Source of the DNA: an uncultured Muribaculaceae bacterium
GTDB lineage: Bacteria > Bacteroidota > Bacteroidia > Bacteroidales > Muribaculaceae
Direction of reading: 5' to 3'
Assembly (NCBI GenBank): GCA_910576935.1
Contig: CAJTKG010000003.1
Coordinates: forward strand, 1 to 64,000
DNA length: 64,000 nucleotides
Shown here in pieces: positions 1 through 9,023 of the stretch; within the stretch, counting starts at the first letter, position 1; each line of letters begins with the position of its first letter. The notes below the pieces were generated by a model, which saw nothing but the letters and a program-made list of their open reading frames with translations, searched no databases and was not told where the DNA came from. The translations under genes and the position numbers were made by a program.

Positions 1-90
1 GGAACGACGATCTCCCGATCGTCGCCTGAAACCGACAACCTCCCCATCCTCATCCCCCTGAAAATAGATCCCCCTCCACGACCACGATAG
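1..90 (+). CDS. 3' end of a terminase-like repeat protein (copy 1, partial)
   Basis: Open in frame 1 from the window edge to a TAG at 88-90; 29 codons remain. The encoded end (GTTISRSSPETDNLPILIP, then a Pro/Arg-rich end) aligns with the last residues of the protein at 36327-37073 (YGTTLSRASSE and ETDDLPILIP), so this is the tail of a second member of that family in the same orientation. The coding strand contains a perfect 8-bp hairpin at 5-24 with loop TCCC, as in the other copy. Upstream domains lie outside the window. Function is unknown; see the entry for the full-length copy. Confidence 0.6.
   Translation, partial: GTTISRSSPETDNLPILIPLKIDPPPRPR
5..24. repeat. TCCC-loop hairpin H1 (inside coding tail of copy 1)
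   Basis: CGACGATC, loop TCCC, GATCGTCG: a perfect 8-bp stem. It belongs to a family of hairpins found at 169, 36092, 36226, 36901, 36957, 37004 and 37158 that keep the loop but change the stem bases in compensating pairs. Confidence 0.8.
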
Positions 91-152
91 CGGCAGACAT
101 CCCCGCGCGTCTAAACCGACCGAAACGATGTCAAACGCACATTGACATCGTT
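91..152 (+). repeat. Conserved 3' flank of the repeat gene (copy 1), ending in an 11-bp hairpin
   Basis: Starting right after the stop codon, this block is nearly identical to 37080-37141 downstream of the second copy. It begins CGGCAGACATCCCCGCGCGT and ends with AACGATGTCAA (124-134) pairing with TTGACATCGTT (142-152). The stem sequence is identical in both copies, while the loop differs (ACGCACA against AAGTACA). It could be a transcript 3' end or an element boundary; there is no strong T-run. Confidence 0.75.
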
Positions 153-168
153 GATACAAAACCCGGGG

Positions 169-214
169 CGACGATCTCCTGATCGTCGTTATGGAGCAAG
201 AGTTTCAACCCTTG
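169..214. repeat. Two-hairpin REP-like module H2
   Basis: First hairpin 169-188: CGACGATC, loop TCCT, GATCGTCG (8-bp perfect stem). Nine bases later a second stem at 197-214 pairs CAAG..G with C..CTTG (one mismatch) around TTTCAA. The same two-hairpin order occurs at 36092-36134, there upstream of the repeat gene. It is non-coding and the function is unknown. Confidence 0.7.
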
Positions 215-297
215 CATAAAACTACTGACACCTTAACAAAACTCACCTTACAAACTGAATAAACGCGACTTCGCACAAAAAATATCAGCCCCTAAAA

Positions 298-330
298 AAC
301 AAGGCCGCGTCTTCGCGACGCAGCCTTGTT
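298..330 (-). terminator. Intrinsic terminator of the methylmalonyl-CoA mutase operon
   Basis: Read on the minus strand, AACAAGGC.GCGTC pairs with GACGC.GCCTTGTT, with one T-G juxtaposition, followed by a T-run (the A-run at 294-299 on the plus strand). It lies about 50 bp past the stop of the large subunit. A second, shorter inverted repeat, ATCTCCCC/GGGGAGAT at 342-364, lies between. Confidence 0.85.
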
Positions 331-380
331 CTCAGGGAAATATCTCCCCCGGGTTAGGGGAGATTGGGGAATTTGTTAGT

Positions 381-2519
381 TTACTGTTCGGCTTCGTTGA
401 GCAATTCGAGCATCTTGATAGCCGAAGCGGGTATTCTTGTGCCCGGGCCAAAGATGGCTGCTACACCGGCCTTGTAGAGGAAATCATAGTCCTGAGCGGG
501 AATTACGCCGCCGGCAGTAACCATGATGTCTTCGCGACCGAGTTTCTTAAGTTCTTCGATAACCTGGGGGATGAGGGTCTTGTGACCTGCGGCGAGTGAC
601 GAAACACCGAGAATGTGGACGTCGTTTTCGACAGCCTGACGGGCAGCTTCTGCCGGAGTCTGGAACAGAGGACCCATGTCGACGTCGAAACCGCAGTCGG
701 CATAACCTGTTGCTACTACTTTTGCGCCACGGTCATGACCGTCCTGGCCCATCTTTGCAATCATGATGCGCGGCTGGCGGCCTTCACGTTTTGCAAAGTC
801 TTCGCACATCTGCTGTGCTTTGATGAAATCGGGATCTTGTTTCGTTTCGTTTGAGTACACGCCTGAAATTGTTCTGATTACAGCTTTATAACGACCTACT
901 ACCTCTTCGCACGCATCTGAAATCTCGCCGAGGGTGGCACGGAGACCGGCAGCCTTTACAGCGAGATCGAGAAGATTGCCTTTCTTAGTGCGGACACACT
1001 CTGTGATGGCAGCAAGAGCTTCTTTGACTTTGGCTTCGTCGCGGTGAGCCTTGACATCGTTGAGGCGTTCGATCTGCTCCTTGCGCACCTCGGTGTTGTC
1101 GATCTCGAGGATGTCGATGGGATCTTCGTGGTCAAGTCGATATTTGTTGATGCCGACAATAGTCTGACGGCCTGAGTCGATGCGGGCCTGTGTGCGGGCT
1201 GCTGCTTCTTCGATACGGAGCTTGGGAAGACCGGTCTCGATTGCTTTTGCCATACCGCCGAGTTTCTCGATTTCCTGAATATGAGACCAGGCACGCTGAG
1301 CAATTTCATTTGTGAGAGCCTCGACATAATATGAGCCTGCCCAGGGGTCGATCTGTTTTGTTACAAGAGTCTCTTCCTGAATATAGATCTGAGTGTTACG
1401 TGCGATACGGGCCGAGAAGTCTGTCGGCAGTGCGATAGCCTCGTCGAGAGCGTTGGTGTGGAGCGACTGGGTGTGACCCAAAGCTGCTGCCATAGCCTCG
1501 ATACATGTACGTCCGACGTTGTTGAATGGATCCTGTTCGGTGAGAGACCAGCCCGACGTCTGAGAGTGTGTGCGAAGTGCCAGAGACTTGGGATTCTTGG
1601 GATTGAACTGCTTTACAATCTTAGCCCAGAGCATACGGGCGGCGCGCATCTTGGCTATCTCCATGAAAAAGTTCATGCCGATAGCCCAGAAGAATGACAG
1701 ACGGGGTGCGAAAGCGTCGATGTCCATGCCGGCATTGACACCCGCGCGGAGATATTCGAGACCGTCGGCGAGGGTATATGCAAGCTCGATGTCACATGTA
1801 GCACCTGCTTCCTGCATGTGGTAACCCGAGATTGAGATCGAGTTGAACTTGGGCATGTTCTGCGATGTATACTCGAAGATATCGGCGATGATACGCATCG
1901 AGAACTCAGGCGGATAAATATATGTATTGCGGACCATGAACTCTTTGAGAATGTCGTTCTGGATCGTACCTGCCATTTCCTCAAGTTTGGCACCCTGTTC
2001 GAGGCCGGCGTTGATATAGAAAGCGAGGACGGGAAGTACGGCGCCGTTCATTGTCATCGACACAGACATTTTATTCAAAGGTATGCCGTCGAAGAGCACT
2101 TTCATGTCGTCGAGCGAGCAGATAGACACACCTGCTTTGCCGACGTCACCGACTACACGGGCGTGGTCGGCGTCATAGCCGCGGTGTGTCGCAAGGTCGA
2201 ATGCGACCGACAGACCTTTCTGGCCTGACGCGAGATTGCGGCGGTAGAATGCGTTTGATTCGGCAGCTGTCGAGAAGCCGGCATACTGACGGATTGTCCA
2301 GGGACGGAGAGGGTACATAGCGCTGTACGGGCCACGCAGGAAGGGAGGAATACCTGATACATAGTTCAGGTGTTCGAGTCCTTCGAGATCTTCTTTTGTA
2401 TAGACGGGCTTGACGGGAATAAGTTCGGGAGTAAGCCAGTCTTCAGCTGCAGCTACCTGTGCATGCTGAGCGCCGAAAGCGTCTTTTGTGATATCTATGG
2501 TTTTAAAATCGGGTCTCAT
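381..2519 (-). CDS. mutB: Methylmalonyl-CoA mutase, large (catalytic) subunit
   Basis: Adenosylcobalamin-dependent isomerisation between succinyl-CoA and (R)-methylmalonyl-CoA, the step that leads to propionate in Bacteroidales. At 712 aa it has the usual length. The substrate barrel includes [20 protein letters not shown] near residues 65-85. The C-terminal B12 domain carries the cobalt-ligand motif DGHDRG at about 593-598, with the ligand His at about 595. It starts 12 bp after the small-subunit gene, so the two are cotranscribed, and a terminator follows at 298-330. No epimerase or MeaB/ArgK chaperone gene is visible nearby. Confidence 0.97.
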   Translation of the reverse strand: MRPDFKTIDITKDAFGAQHAQVAAAEDWLTPELIPVKPVYTKEDLEGLEHLNYVSGIPPFLRGPYSAMYPLRPWTIRQYAGFSTAAESNAFYRRNLASGQKGLSVAFDLATHRGYDADHARVVGDVGKAGVSICSLDDMKVLFDGIPLNKMSVSMTMNGAVLPVLAFYINAGLEQGAKLEEMAGTIQNDILKEFMVRNTYIYPPEFSMRIIADIFEYTSQNMPKFNSISISGYHMQEAGATCDIELAYTLADGLEYLRAGVNAGMDIDAFAPRLSFFWAIGMNFFMEIAKMRAARMLWAKIVKQFNPKNPKSLALRTHSQTSGWSLTEQDPFNNVGRTCIEAMAAALGHTQSLHTNALDEAIALPTDFSARIARNTQIYIQEETLVTKQIDPWAGSYYVEALTNEIAQRAWSHIQEIEKLGGMAKAIETGLPKLRIEEAAARTQARIDSGRQTIVGINKYRLDHEDPIDILEIDNTEVRKEQIERLNDVKAHRDEAKVKEALAAITECVRTKKGNLLDLAVKAAGLRATLGEISDACEEVVGRYKAVIRTISGVYSNETKQDPDFIKAQQMCEDFAKREGRQPRIMIAKMGQDGHDRGAKVVATGYADCGFDVDMGPLFQTPAEAARQAVENDVHILGVSSLAAGHKTLIPQVIEELKKLGREDIMVTAGGVIPAQDYDFLYKAGVAAIFGPGTRIPASAIKMLELLNEAEQ

Positions 2520-2531
2520 TGCTGTAACTGA

Positions 2532-4376
2532 TTATTTAAGAAGTTTGGCATTGAAATTCTGGAGTGTCTCAAGCACGTTGCAACGAACGTGGATAAATTC
2601 GTTGATACCGGCAGCTTTGAGGTCGTCCATGCAGGCGGGAGCACCGGCAACGACAAACTCGGCGCGACCGTTGAGATATTTGAAAGCCTCGGGGGCGAGT
2701 GTTGCATATTCGTCGTCGCTCGAGCAGAGAACGATGACATCAGCACCTTTTGCGAGAGCGGCGTCGACACCTGCCTCGACCGTGTCAAAACCGAGGTTGT
2801 CGATGATTTCATAACCGGCGCAACCGAAGAAGTTGGTCGAGAACTGGGCGCGTGCAAGACGCATCGCCAGATTGCCGATTGTGAGCATAAACACCTTGGG
2901 ACGGTTCGAAGCTGCCTCGGTTGCCAGACGTAGGCTCTCGAAGTCGGTTGCCGCACGTTTCATAAGAAGTGCGTTCTCGCCTTTTTCTTCGTTGCCGCAG
3001 GCACATTTGCATTCTTTCTTTTCGATCTTCTCGGCAGCCATTTCGTTGATGTTGGGATACTGGTTGGTGCCGAGCAGTATCTCCTTGCGGCGTGCGACGT
3101 CCGTGTGACGTTTCTCGCATGAGGCGTTTACAGCCTTCTGCACATTACCGTTGTCGACCTCGGCAAAGAAACCGCCTTTATCTTCGACATCGATAAACAG
3201 TTTCCAGGCCTCGTTGGCGATAGAGACGGTGAGGGTCTCTACATAGTAGCTGCCGCCGGCAGGGTCTACAACCTTGTCGAGGTGGCTCTCTTCTTTGAGA
3301 AGGAACTGCTGGTTGCGGGCTATGCGCTCCGAGAAAGTGTCGGGTGTCTTGTAGGGAGTATCGAAAGGAACTACAGTGATAGAGTCAACACCGGCGAGTG
3401 CGGCTGACATTGCTTCTGTCTGGCTGCGGAGCAGGTTGACGTGCGCGTCGTAGATTGTCTGGTTGAACTGCGAGGTGGCAGCGTGGACGTGCATCTTTGC
3501 GCTGTCGGCTGATGCAGGTTTATATTGCTCGACAATCTGAGCCCAGAGCATACGGGCTGCGCGGAATTTGGCGAGCTCCATGAAGTAGTTCGACGAAACG
3601 CCCATGTTGAATTTGATGCGCGATGCAACCTCGTCGATGCCGAGACCGGCGTCAGTGAGAGACGTCAGCCATTGTGCGCCCCATGCCAGAGCATAACCGA
3701 GTTCCTGGAAAATAAAAGCGCCGCCGTTGCAGAACAATACCGAGTCGACAGCTATTACTTTTACACCGGGAACTTCTTTTACGGCCTCGATCAGTTTCTT
3801 GGCATTCTCAACGGCTTCGGCTTTAATCTGAGCTCCGTGACGGAGAGCCTTGCGAAGAGGATTGAAATCAATCGAACCTTTGAAAGTCTTGGTTGCGTTG
3901 TGTTTCTGAAGATAAGAGACAAGAGCGTTTGCCAGATCGAGAGCCTTGCAAGGGCAGCAGTCGAGATTGACCTCTACTTTTGTCAGGTCGATACCGTCAA
4001 GAAGAGTCTCAAGTGTCTCGACTGTTGGCTCGGTGACTTTTAAGCCTAAAGAGTTGACGCCTTTTGATAGAACGTCGAGAGCGACCTTATTGGCTTCTGC
4101 AGCTGACTCGGCTATGATTTCCTGTCGGGTGAGCCAGTTGTTATCTGAGCGTGTGCCGCGTACATAAGGATACTCACCGGGAAGTGAATCCGTCGTTTTT
4201 AGTCCGGCGATGTCTTCAGCCCTGTAGATAGGCTCGACATTAAAGCCTTCGTTTGTTCTCCAGACCAATTTTTTATTGAAATCCGCACCTTTGAGGTCGG
4301 CTTCAACTTTGGCTCTCCACTCTTCGTAAGAGACGCCGGGAAATTGATCGAACAATTTTTCTTTGTTTTCTGCCAT
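2532..4376 (-). CDS. mutA: Methylmalonyl-CoA mutase, small subunit
   Basis: Partner of the catalytic subunit in the heterodimeric mutase. At 614 aa it matches the family. It shares the barrel fold with the large subunit ([19 protein letters not shown] against [19 protein letters not shown]), but its C-terminal cobalamin-like domain lacks the DxHxxG motif, as expected for the non-catalytic subunit. A Cys/Lys-rich linker (KKECKCACGNEEKGE) sits before the C-terminal domain. First gene of a two-gene minus-strand operon; the upstream gap 4377-4520 contains a terminator for the preceding bcp gene. Confidence 0.95.
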   Translation of the reverse strand: MAENKEKLFDQFPGVSYEEWRAKVEADLKGADFNKKLVWRTNEGFNVEPIYRAEDIAGLKTTDSLPGEYPYVRGTRSDNNWLTRQEIIAESAAEANKVALDVLSKGVNSLGLKVTEPTVETLETLLDGIDLTKVEVNLDCCPCKALDLANALVSYLQKHNATKTFKGSIDFNPLRKALRHGAQIKAEAVENAKKLIEAVKEVPGVKVIAVDSVLFCNGGAFIFQELGYALAWGAQWLTSLTDAGLGIDEVASRIKFNMGVSSNYFMELAKFRAARMLWAQIVEQYKPASADSAKMHVHAATSQFNQTIYDAHVNLLRSQTEAMSAALAGVDSITVVPFDTPYKTPDTFSERIARNQQFLLKEESHLDKVVDPAGGSYYVETLTVSIANEAWKLFIDVEDKGGFFAEVDNGNVQKAVNASCEKRHTDVARRKEILLGTNQYPNINEMAAEKIEKKECKCACGNEEKGENALLMKRAATDFESLRLATEAASNRPKVFMLTIGNLAMRLARAQFSTNFFGCAGYEIIDNLGFDTVEAGVDAALAKGADVIVLCSSDDEYATLAPEAFKYLNGRAEFVVAGAPACMDDLKAAGINEFIHVRCNVLETLQNFNAKLLK

Positions 4377-4445
4377 AACTTAGGTTATAAGTAATTGTGT
4401 TATAGAGTGATTATAATATATTTTTAAGGTTAATTAAAAAATAAG

Positions 4446-4473
4446 GCCCGAGCGCAAACTCAAAAGCTCAGGC
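4446..4473 (-). terminator. Intrinsic terminator after bcp
   Basis: Minus strand: GCCTGAGC pairs with GCTCGGGC (one wobble), followed by CTTATTTTTT. It lies between the bcp stop (4521) and the mutase start (4376), so the mutase operon probably has its own promoter in 4377-4440. Confidence 0.8.
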
Positions 4474-4520
4474 AAAATTAATAAACTTTAAATCAATCAC
4501 AAACAAATATATTGAAAAAT

Positions 4521-4976
4521 TTATTTCTGTTTCAGTATCTGTGCTGCGTGATCTTTTGTCTTTATTTCCTTGGGGGTGATGATGCGTTCGACGACACCGT
4601 CGGGAGTGATGATGAACGTGGTGCGGAACGTACCCATATATTTTCGCCCGTACATCGATTTTTCGCCCCAGACACCGAATTCTTCGACGAGTCTGTGGTC
4701 GGTATCGCTGATCAGAGGAAAGGGCAGGGCGTTCTTATCGATGAAGCGTTTGTGTGAAGCCTGACTGTCGACACTGACTCCTATAACCTGAACCCCATTG
4801 TCTATCAGTTCATGATAGTTGTCACGGAGATTGCATGCCTGAGCGGTGCAGCCCGATGTCGAGTCCTTCGGGTAGAAATATAAGGCCACGGTTTTACCTT
4901 TGTAGTCACTAAGTCTTATTTCGTTGCCGTTGGTGTCTATGCCGAGGAGATCGTTGACTTTGTCGCCTGTATTCAT
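4521..4976 (-). CDS. bcp: Thioredoxin-dependent peroxiredoxin (Bcp/PrxQ)
   Basis: Reduces hydrogen and organic peroxides in the cytoplasm, recycled by thioredoxin. The 151-aa protein is a single AhpC/TSA domain. The peroxidatic Cys motif is YPKDSTSGCTAQACNLRD at about residues 36-53; the second Cys five residues later is the PrxQ-type resolving Cys. The usual PrxQ signatures GVWGEK and MGTFRTTFII follow. It lies 21 bp after the NlpC/P60 gene on the same strand and is followed by a terminator. Confidence 0.95.
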   Translation of the reverse strand: MNTGDKVNDLLGIDTNGNEIRLSDYKGKTVALYFYPKDSTSGCTAQACNLRDNYHELIDNGVQVIGVSVDSQASHKRFIDKNALPFPLISDTDHRLVEEFGVWGEKSMYGRKYMGTFRTTFIITPDGVVERIITPKEIKTKDHAAQILKQK

Positions 4977-4997
4977 AATGTTTTTATTTGGAGGTTT

Positions 4998-5573
4998 TTA
5001 AAATACTCTTCTTGCGCCGATATATCTGTTGCTGTAATAGCCGCCGTCGGGATAGGTGTCAAATCTGATGCCGCCCGATGTCGCCGCATGTATAAAAGTT
5101 ATGTGGCCGTCAGGAGCGACATCGACCGCGATGCCTACATGCCCCACTGTCTTGCCCCCGCGACGTCCGCTGAAAAATACAAGGTCACCGGGTCTGATAC
5201 TGCTGTCATCTATATACTTGCCGTCGAGATACTGGCTGCGTGACGATGCTCCGAGATTTATATCGAAACGACGGAATATATAAGATGTAAAGCCCGAACA
5301 GTCGAAAGCTTTAGGCCCTTTTGACCCGCGACGATAAGGTGTGCCGAGAAATCCTTTGGCATAGTCGATGACTTCAAATGCCTTGGTCTCGGCTGCAACA
5401 GACTTGAGTATTTCAGTGAATATGATGTCGTCGTGATCGGCAGGTACAAAAGATGCATAGTTGCCGGCTTCAAATCCGGCCGAGGTATCTTCGGCCGCGT
5501 CGGCATTCAGATCTGATGTCGATGCGGCAACGAGAAACAAGGTTGCGATGATGCCTATACGTCTTATGGTCAT
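4998..5573 (-). CDS. NlpC/P60 family cell-wall hydrolase, exported
   Basis: Predicted cysteine peptidase that cleaves peptide stems of peptidoglycan. The N-terminal stretch TIRRIGIIATLFLVAAS is a signal peptide. The catalytic Cys is in KAFDCSGFTSYIF and the His in GKTVGHVGIAVD, followed by HAATSGGI. An upstream TTG at 5594 also opens the frame, but the ATG at 5573 fits the signal peptide best. There are no separate SH3 or LysM binding domains. It is followed closely by bcp. Confidence 0.9.
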   Translation of the reverse strand: MTIRRIGIIATLFLVAASTSDLNADAAEDTSAGFEAGNYASFVPADHDDIIFTEILKSVAAETKAFEVIDYAKGFLGTPYRRGSKGPKAFDCSGFTSYIFRRFDINLGASSRSQYLDGKYIDDSSIRPGDLVFFSGRRGGKTVGHVGIAVDVAPDGHITFIHAATSGGIRFDTYPDGGYYSNRYIGARRVF

Positions 5574-5672
5574 GGCCTGTTTAATGATAAACAAAAATAG
5601 CCATCGCCAATGGTTTTAACAAGTATTTAATATTTATTTAATGTTTGTTTGCAAAGTTTTGCGGGTGTTACG

Positions 5673-7865
5673 TCAAAAACGTCTTGTTATCTTGCCGGTG
5701 ATTGTGCGTTCGCCGAGCACTTTTGCAAATTGACGGTGTATATTCTGCTTTTCCATATACTGTTGAAGCAGATCGGTTATTATCGCCGGATCTGTCGTTA
5801 CATTCAACTGCTTCTCGATATCGTCGATCGAGACTTTTAGTATAGCGTCGAGAAGAGCGTAGATCGCGCGTGGCACAAGCTCGATAAGTCTGTCGCGTTC
5901 AGTTTCAATTTTCGTATATTTTGTGTGGACTTTGCTCAGGGTGTATTTTTCGCTGACGAGATCTGTGGTCAGGCGGCGCATTTCGTCGTCGGGCGACGAC
6001 AACAGAAGTTTTTCGATATATTCGTCGGTGAAATCAGCCTTTGAGGATTCATAGTACTCGTCGGCCCTGCTTATTAAAGCCGTTTCGAGCGCTTTGACAT
6101 CAGCGACGCTCGCCGCCTTCGACCGTATTTCATCGAGACCTTCTTCGATCATTTTTGCTTTTGCCCGGTCAAGAGAGGCAATGAATGAACTGTAGTCGTT
6201 ATTCCAGTTGCGAGCGGTCAATGTAAGGGCCGTATCGAATACTTTCTTATATAACGGTATAGAGAAACTTACGTCTTCGGCATCGAGTTCGGCCTTGACG
6301 TATTCGAGCAGACTCAGTGTATGGCCGTCTTCAACAGAGCAAAATCCCACCATACCGTATTTTAGCACATATCTTATTATCTCGCGCTCGAATTTATCGA
6401 GGCGCGTATCGGTGGCGCTTATATATTCGGGTACTATGGTATCAACTGTAGCTCCGGTATGAGCGTCGGTATCTGTCGCTGATTCAGACTGTTCGAGATC
6501 GGCGATTGATTCACGAGCCGCTTTCTGTCGCTGACGGTTGCTTTCGTTTTCGATACGCTCTGTGATGAATTTTGCAAGCTGGAGCATCAGCACGTCTTCA
6601 GGCACTCCGAGCATACGCGAACATTCAGCAATATATATCGTGCGTGTCACCTCGTTGGGTATCACGGCTATGGATTTTAGTATGTCCGAGATGACGCGGC
6701 TGCGTTTCATCGGGTCTTCACCGGCGTCGCGCAGCAAAACAGATGTCTTGAATTTGATGAAGTCGGTCTCATGTGTCGAGAGGTACTCTTCAAGCTCGGT
6801 CGCCGAATGGTTTTGGGCATATGAGTCAGGGTCATCGCCGTCAGGCAGTGACAGCACTTTGACGTCCAGTCCCTCGGCAAGAAGCAGGTCGATACCTCTT
6901 AACGATGCTTTTACGCCCGCAGCATCAGAGTCATATATGACAGTGACATTTTCGGTGAAACGATGGATAAGCCTTATCTGTCCTTCGGTCAGAGATGTGC
7001 CTGACGAGGCTACAACGTTCTCAACGCCTGACTGATGCATCGAGATGACATCCATGTAGCCTTCAACAAGAATACACTTGTTTTTCGATGCGATGGCCTG
7101 CTTGGCCTGATAGAGGCCATACAATTCATAGCTCTTGCGGTATATCGAAGATTCGGGAGAATTGACATATTTGGCAACGGTTTTGTCAGACTTTAGCGTC
7201 CGGCCGCCGAATGCTACGACCTTGCCCGAAACTCCGAATACCGGATAGATCACGCGCCCCTTGAAGCGGTCGTATATCGTGCCCCGCTCGCTTTTCAGAC
7301 AAAGACCTGTTGCGACAAGTGTCTCGGCCTTGAACCCCTTTTTTGTTGCGGCTTCATATAGTTTGTTTGATTTCTCTATCGCATAGCCGAGATGGAAACG
7401 TTTGATCATGGCGTCGTTGATGCCGCGCTGCCTGAAATATGTGAGGCCGATTTCCCGACCGTCCGGAGTGTCGGTCAGATTTGATTCGAAATGAGACATG
7501 GCAAACTGATTGGCGGCGAGCATCGACTCGCGCTGGCTTGCCTCTGCCTTTTCGGCCTCAGACATCTCATGCTCCTTGATTTCGATATTATATTTTTTAG
7601 CGAGGTAACGCAGGGCTTCCTGATAGCCCACCTGCTCAATTTCCATGATGAAATTTACAGGAGAACCGCCTTTGCCGCAACTGAAACACTTACAGATACC
7701 CTTTGATTTCGAAACCGAAAACGACGGCGTCCGCTCGTTGTGGAAAGGACATAGACCTATATAGTTGGCCCCACGTCGTTTAAGACTGACAAAATCGCTC
7801 ACGACCTCGACAATATCTGCCGTGTCGATGATTCGCTGCACCGTTTCTCTGTCAATCTGTTTCAT
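5673..7865 (-). CDS. dnaG: DNA primase DnaG
   Basis: Makes RNA primers for chromosome replication. The 730-aa protein starts with a CHC2 zinc finger (C39, H42, C60, C63), then the RNA polymerase core and the Toprim segment CILVEGYMDVISMHQ with DSDAAG. A long, acidic, variable linker follows at about residues 440-490, before the C-terminal helicase-binding region. A near-consensus promoter lies so close to the ATG that the transcript would have almost no leader. Confidence 0.96.
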   Translation of the reverse strand: MKQIDRETVQRIIDTADIVEVVSDFVSLKRRGANYIGLCPFHNERTPSFSVSKSKGICKCFSCGKGGSPVNFIMEIEQVGYQEALRYLAKKYNIEIKEHEMSEAEKAEASQRESMLAANQFAMSHFESNLTDTPDGREIGLTYFRQRGINDAMIKRFHLGYAIEKSNKLYEAATKKGFKAETLVATGLCLKSERGTIYDRFKGRVIYPVFGVSGKVVAFGGRTLKSDKTVAKYVNSPESSIYRKSYELYGLYQAKQAIASKNKCILVEGYMDVISMHQSGVENVVASSGTSLTEGQIRLIHRFTENVTVIYDSDAAGVKASLRGIDLLLAEGLDVKVLSLPDGDDPDSYAQNHSATELEEYLSTHETDFIKFKTSVLLRDAGEDPMKRSRVISDILKSIAVIPNEVTRTIYIAECSRMLGVPEDVLMLQLAKFITERIENESNRQRQKAARESIADLEQSESATDTDAHTGATVDTIVPEYISATDTRLDKFEREIIRYVLKYGMVGFCSVEDGHTLSLLEYVKAELDAEDVSFSIPLYKKVFDTALTLTARNWNNDYSSFIASLDRAKAKMIEEGLDEIRSKAASVADVKALETALISRADEYYESSKADFTDEYIEKLLLSSPDDEMRRLTTDLVSEKYTLSKVHTKYTKIETERDRLIELVPRAIYALLDAILKVSIDDIEKQLNVTTDPAIITDLLQQYMEKQNIHRQFAKVLGERTITGKITRRF

Positions 7866-7870
7866 AACAA

Positions 7871-7902
7871 CAAAATTAACGATAATTTTTCATTACCGCA
7901 AA
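7871..7902 (-). promoter_or_regulatory. Promoter of dnaG
   Basis: Minus strand: TTTG at 7902-7899, 20-bp spacer, TAATTTTG at 7878-7871, a full match to the Bacteroidetes -33/-7 consensus. With transcription normally starting about 4 nt past the last G, the leader would be about 2 nt before the ATG at 7865. Confidence 0.7.
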
Positions 7903-8010
7903 TCGATTGAGATAGATCGAAGCCAATCGGGACTCACACAATTTTTTGTCCGATTATCATCAAGATACGGGATTTTGTTGTATCTTCGCGTATGGCAACT
8001 ATAAAAATCC

Positions 8011-8433
8011 ATGGAGGTAATGAAAGTGACTGATAAAAAGTTTTGGTTCTATGAGATTGCTACAACACTATGTTTGTCAGTTTTCTCCCTTCTGATGTTT
8101 GCGGATAATGTAATTTCTGCAATAGTTATATTGTTACCGAATGCATTGGCTGTAGCTGTCGGATTACTGTTGTCTGGTAAAATCAGTATTCGATTTATAT
8201 GGTCCTCGATTTGGGGATGTTCGATGGTTGCATATTTTATTGAGATGTTTTTGATGGCGACATTCAGAATCAGTCGTCTGGAACCATATCCATTGATTAT
8301 GGGCCAATATATTCTCATGCCGTTGCACCTTTTGGAAAGCGGTCTGACATGTGCGATCGGATGGTTTATCATGAACCTGACATATAAGCGATCTGCGTTC
8401 AAGGCCATATCAAGAGGTGAGTTGCGAAATTGA
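8011..8433 (+). CDS. Small integral membrane protein, unknown function
   Basis: A 140-aa protein with about four hydrophobic segments (residues 12-30, 34-53, 62-84 and 93-122). The Trp/Tyr-rich short helices and overall size resemble DUF2798-like proteins, but no motif fixes a family. ATG codons exist at 8011 and 8020; GGAGG lies just before the second, too close for a standard site, so the start is uncertain. It is divergent from dnaG and stands alone. A perfect 13-bp inverted repeat downstream may end its transcript. Confidence 0.6.
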   Translation: MEVMKVTDKKFWFYEIATTLCLSVFSLLMFADNVISAIVILLPNALAVAVGLLLSGKISIRFIWSSIWGCSMVAYFIEMFLMATFRISRLEPYPLIMGQYILMPLHLLESGLTCAIGWFIMNLTYKRSAFKAISRGELRN

Positions 8434-9023
8434 CAAGGCTGTAAATGACATTGATAATTCGCAATTGCGAGTATGCTATAAAGAATTGGTAGAACAATGG
8501 GCAAACAGGTGAAGCGATAGCATCGGCTGTCATAGTATTTTTGTTCACCCCCCGCATTTTCTAATAAATAAGTTATAAAAGAAATTGATGGAGATTCTCA
8601 CGAACCTCCATCAATTTCTTACACATAGTACTTAATGTTAGATTATATGTCTATTCCAGATTTGTTTTTTATTAAATGAAAAAGCGTTTAAATCATTTCG
8701 AATGTTTCCGTACACAAAATTAATTATAAATTTTACTTGGTGCAAATTGTCATATTGCCATAAATATCCGTGTAAATAAATGAAATTATGGCATTTTGTA
8801 ATTATTATTGCCAATAATACGGATGTTGCTATTAAATTGATGTGCTTTTGTTTATTGAAAACGGCTCAAATGTTACGATTTGCAATTAAGTGAAATTTTG
8901 TTAAAATTGCGATATGTTGTATCATTATGTTATAAAACATTTTTATGAAGCATGATTATCGGGGTACAACTATCGTTTTGATATAATTTATGCTTTATAA
9001 CAGATTTTTTTAACATAAAGGTG
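8434..9023. other. AT-rich intergenic region with one long inverted repeat
   Basis: About 590 bp without a credible gene. GAAATTGATGGAG (8581-8593) pairs perfectly with CTCCATCAATTTC (8606-8618), a 13-bp stem that may terminate the upstream plus-strand gene, although its T-run is weak. The rest (8640-9020) is very AT-rich, and I see no tRNA, repeat array or consensus promoter in it. Confidence 0.5.

Noticed and set aside
4377..4520. Cobalamin riboswitch before the B12-dependent mutase
   Set aside because: The gap is only ~140 bp, AT-rich, holds a terminator for bcp, and no B12-box-like sequence is visible.
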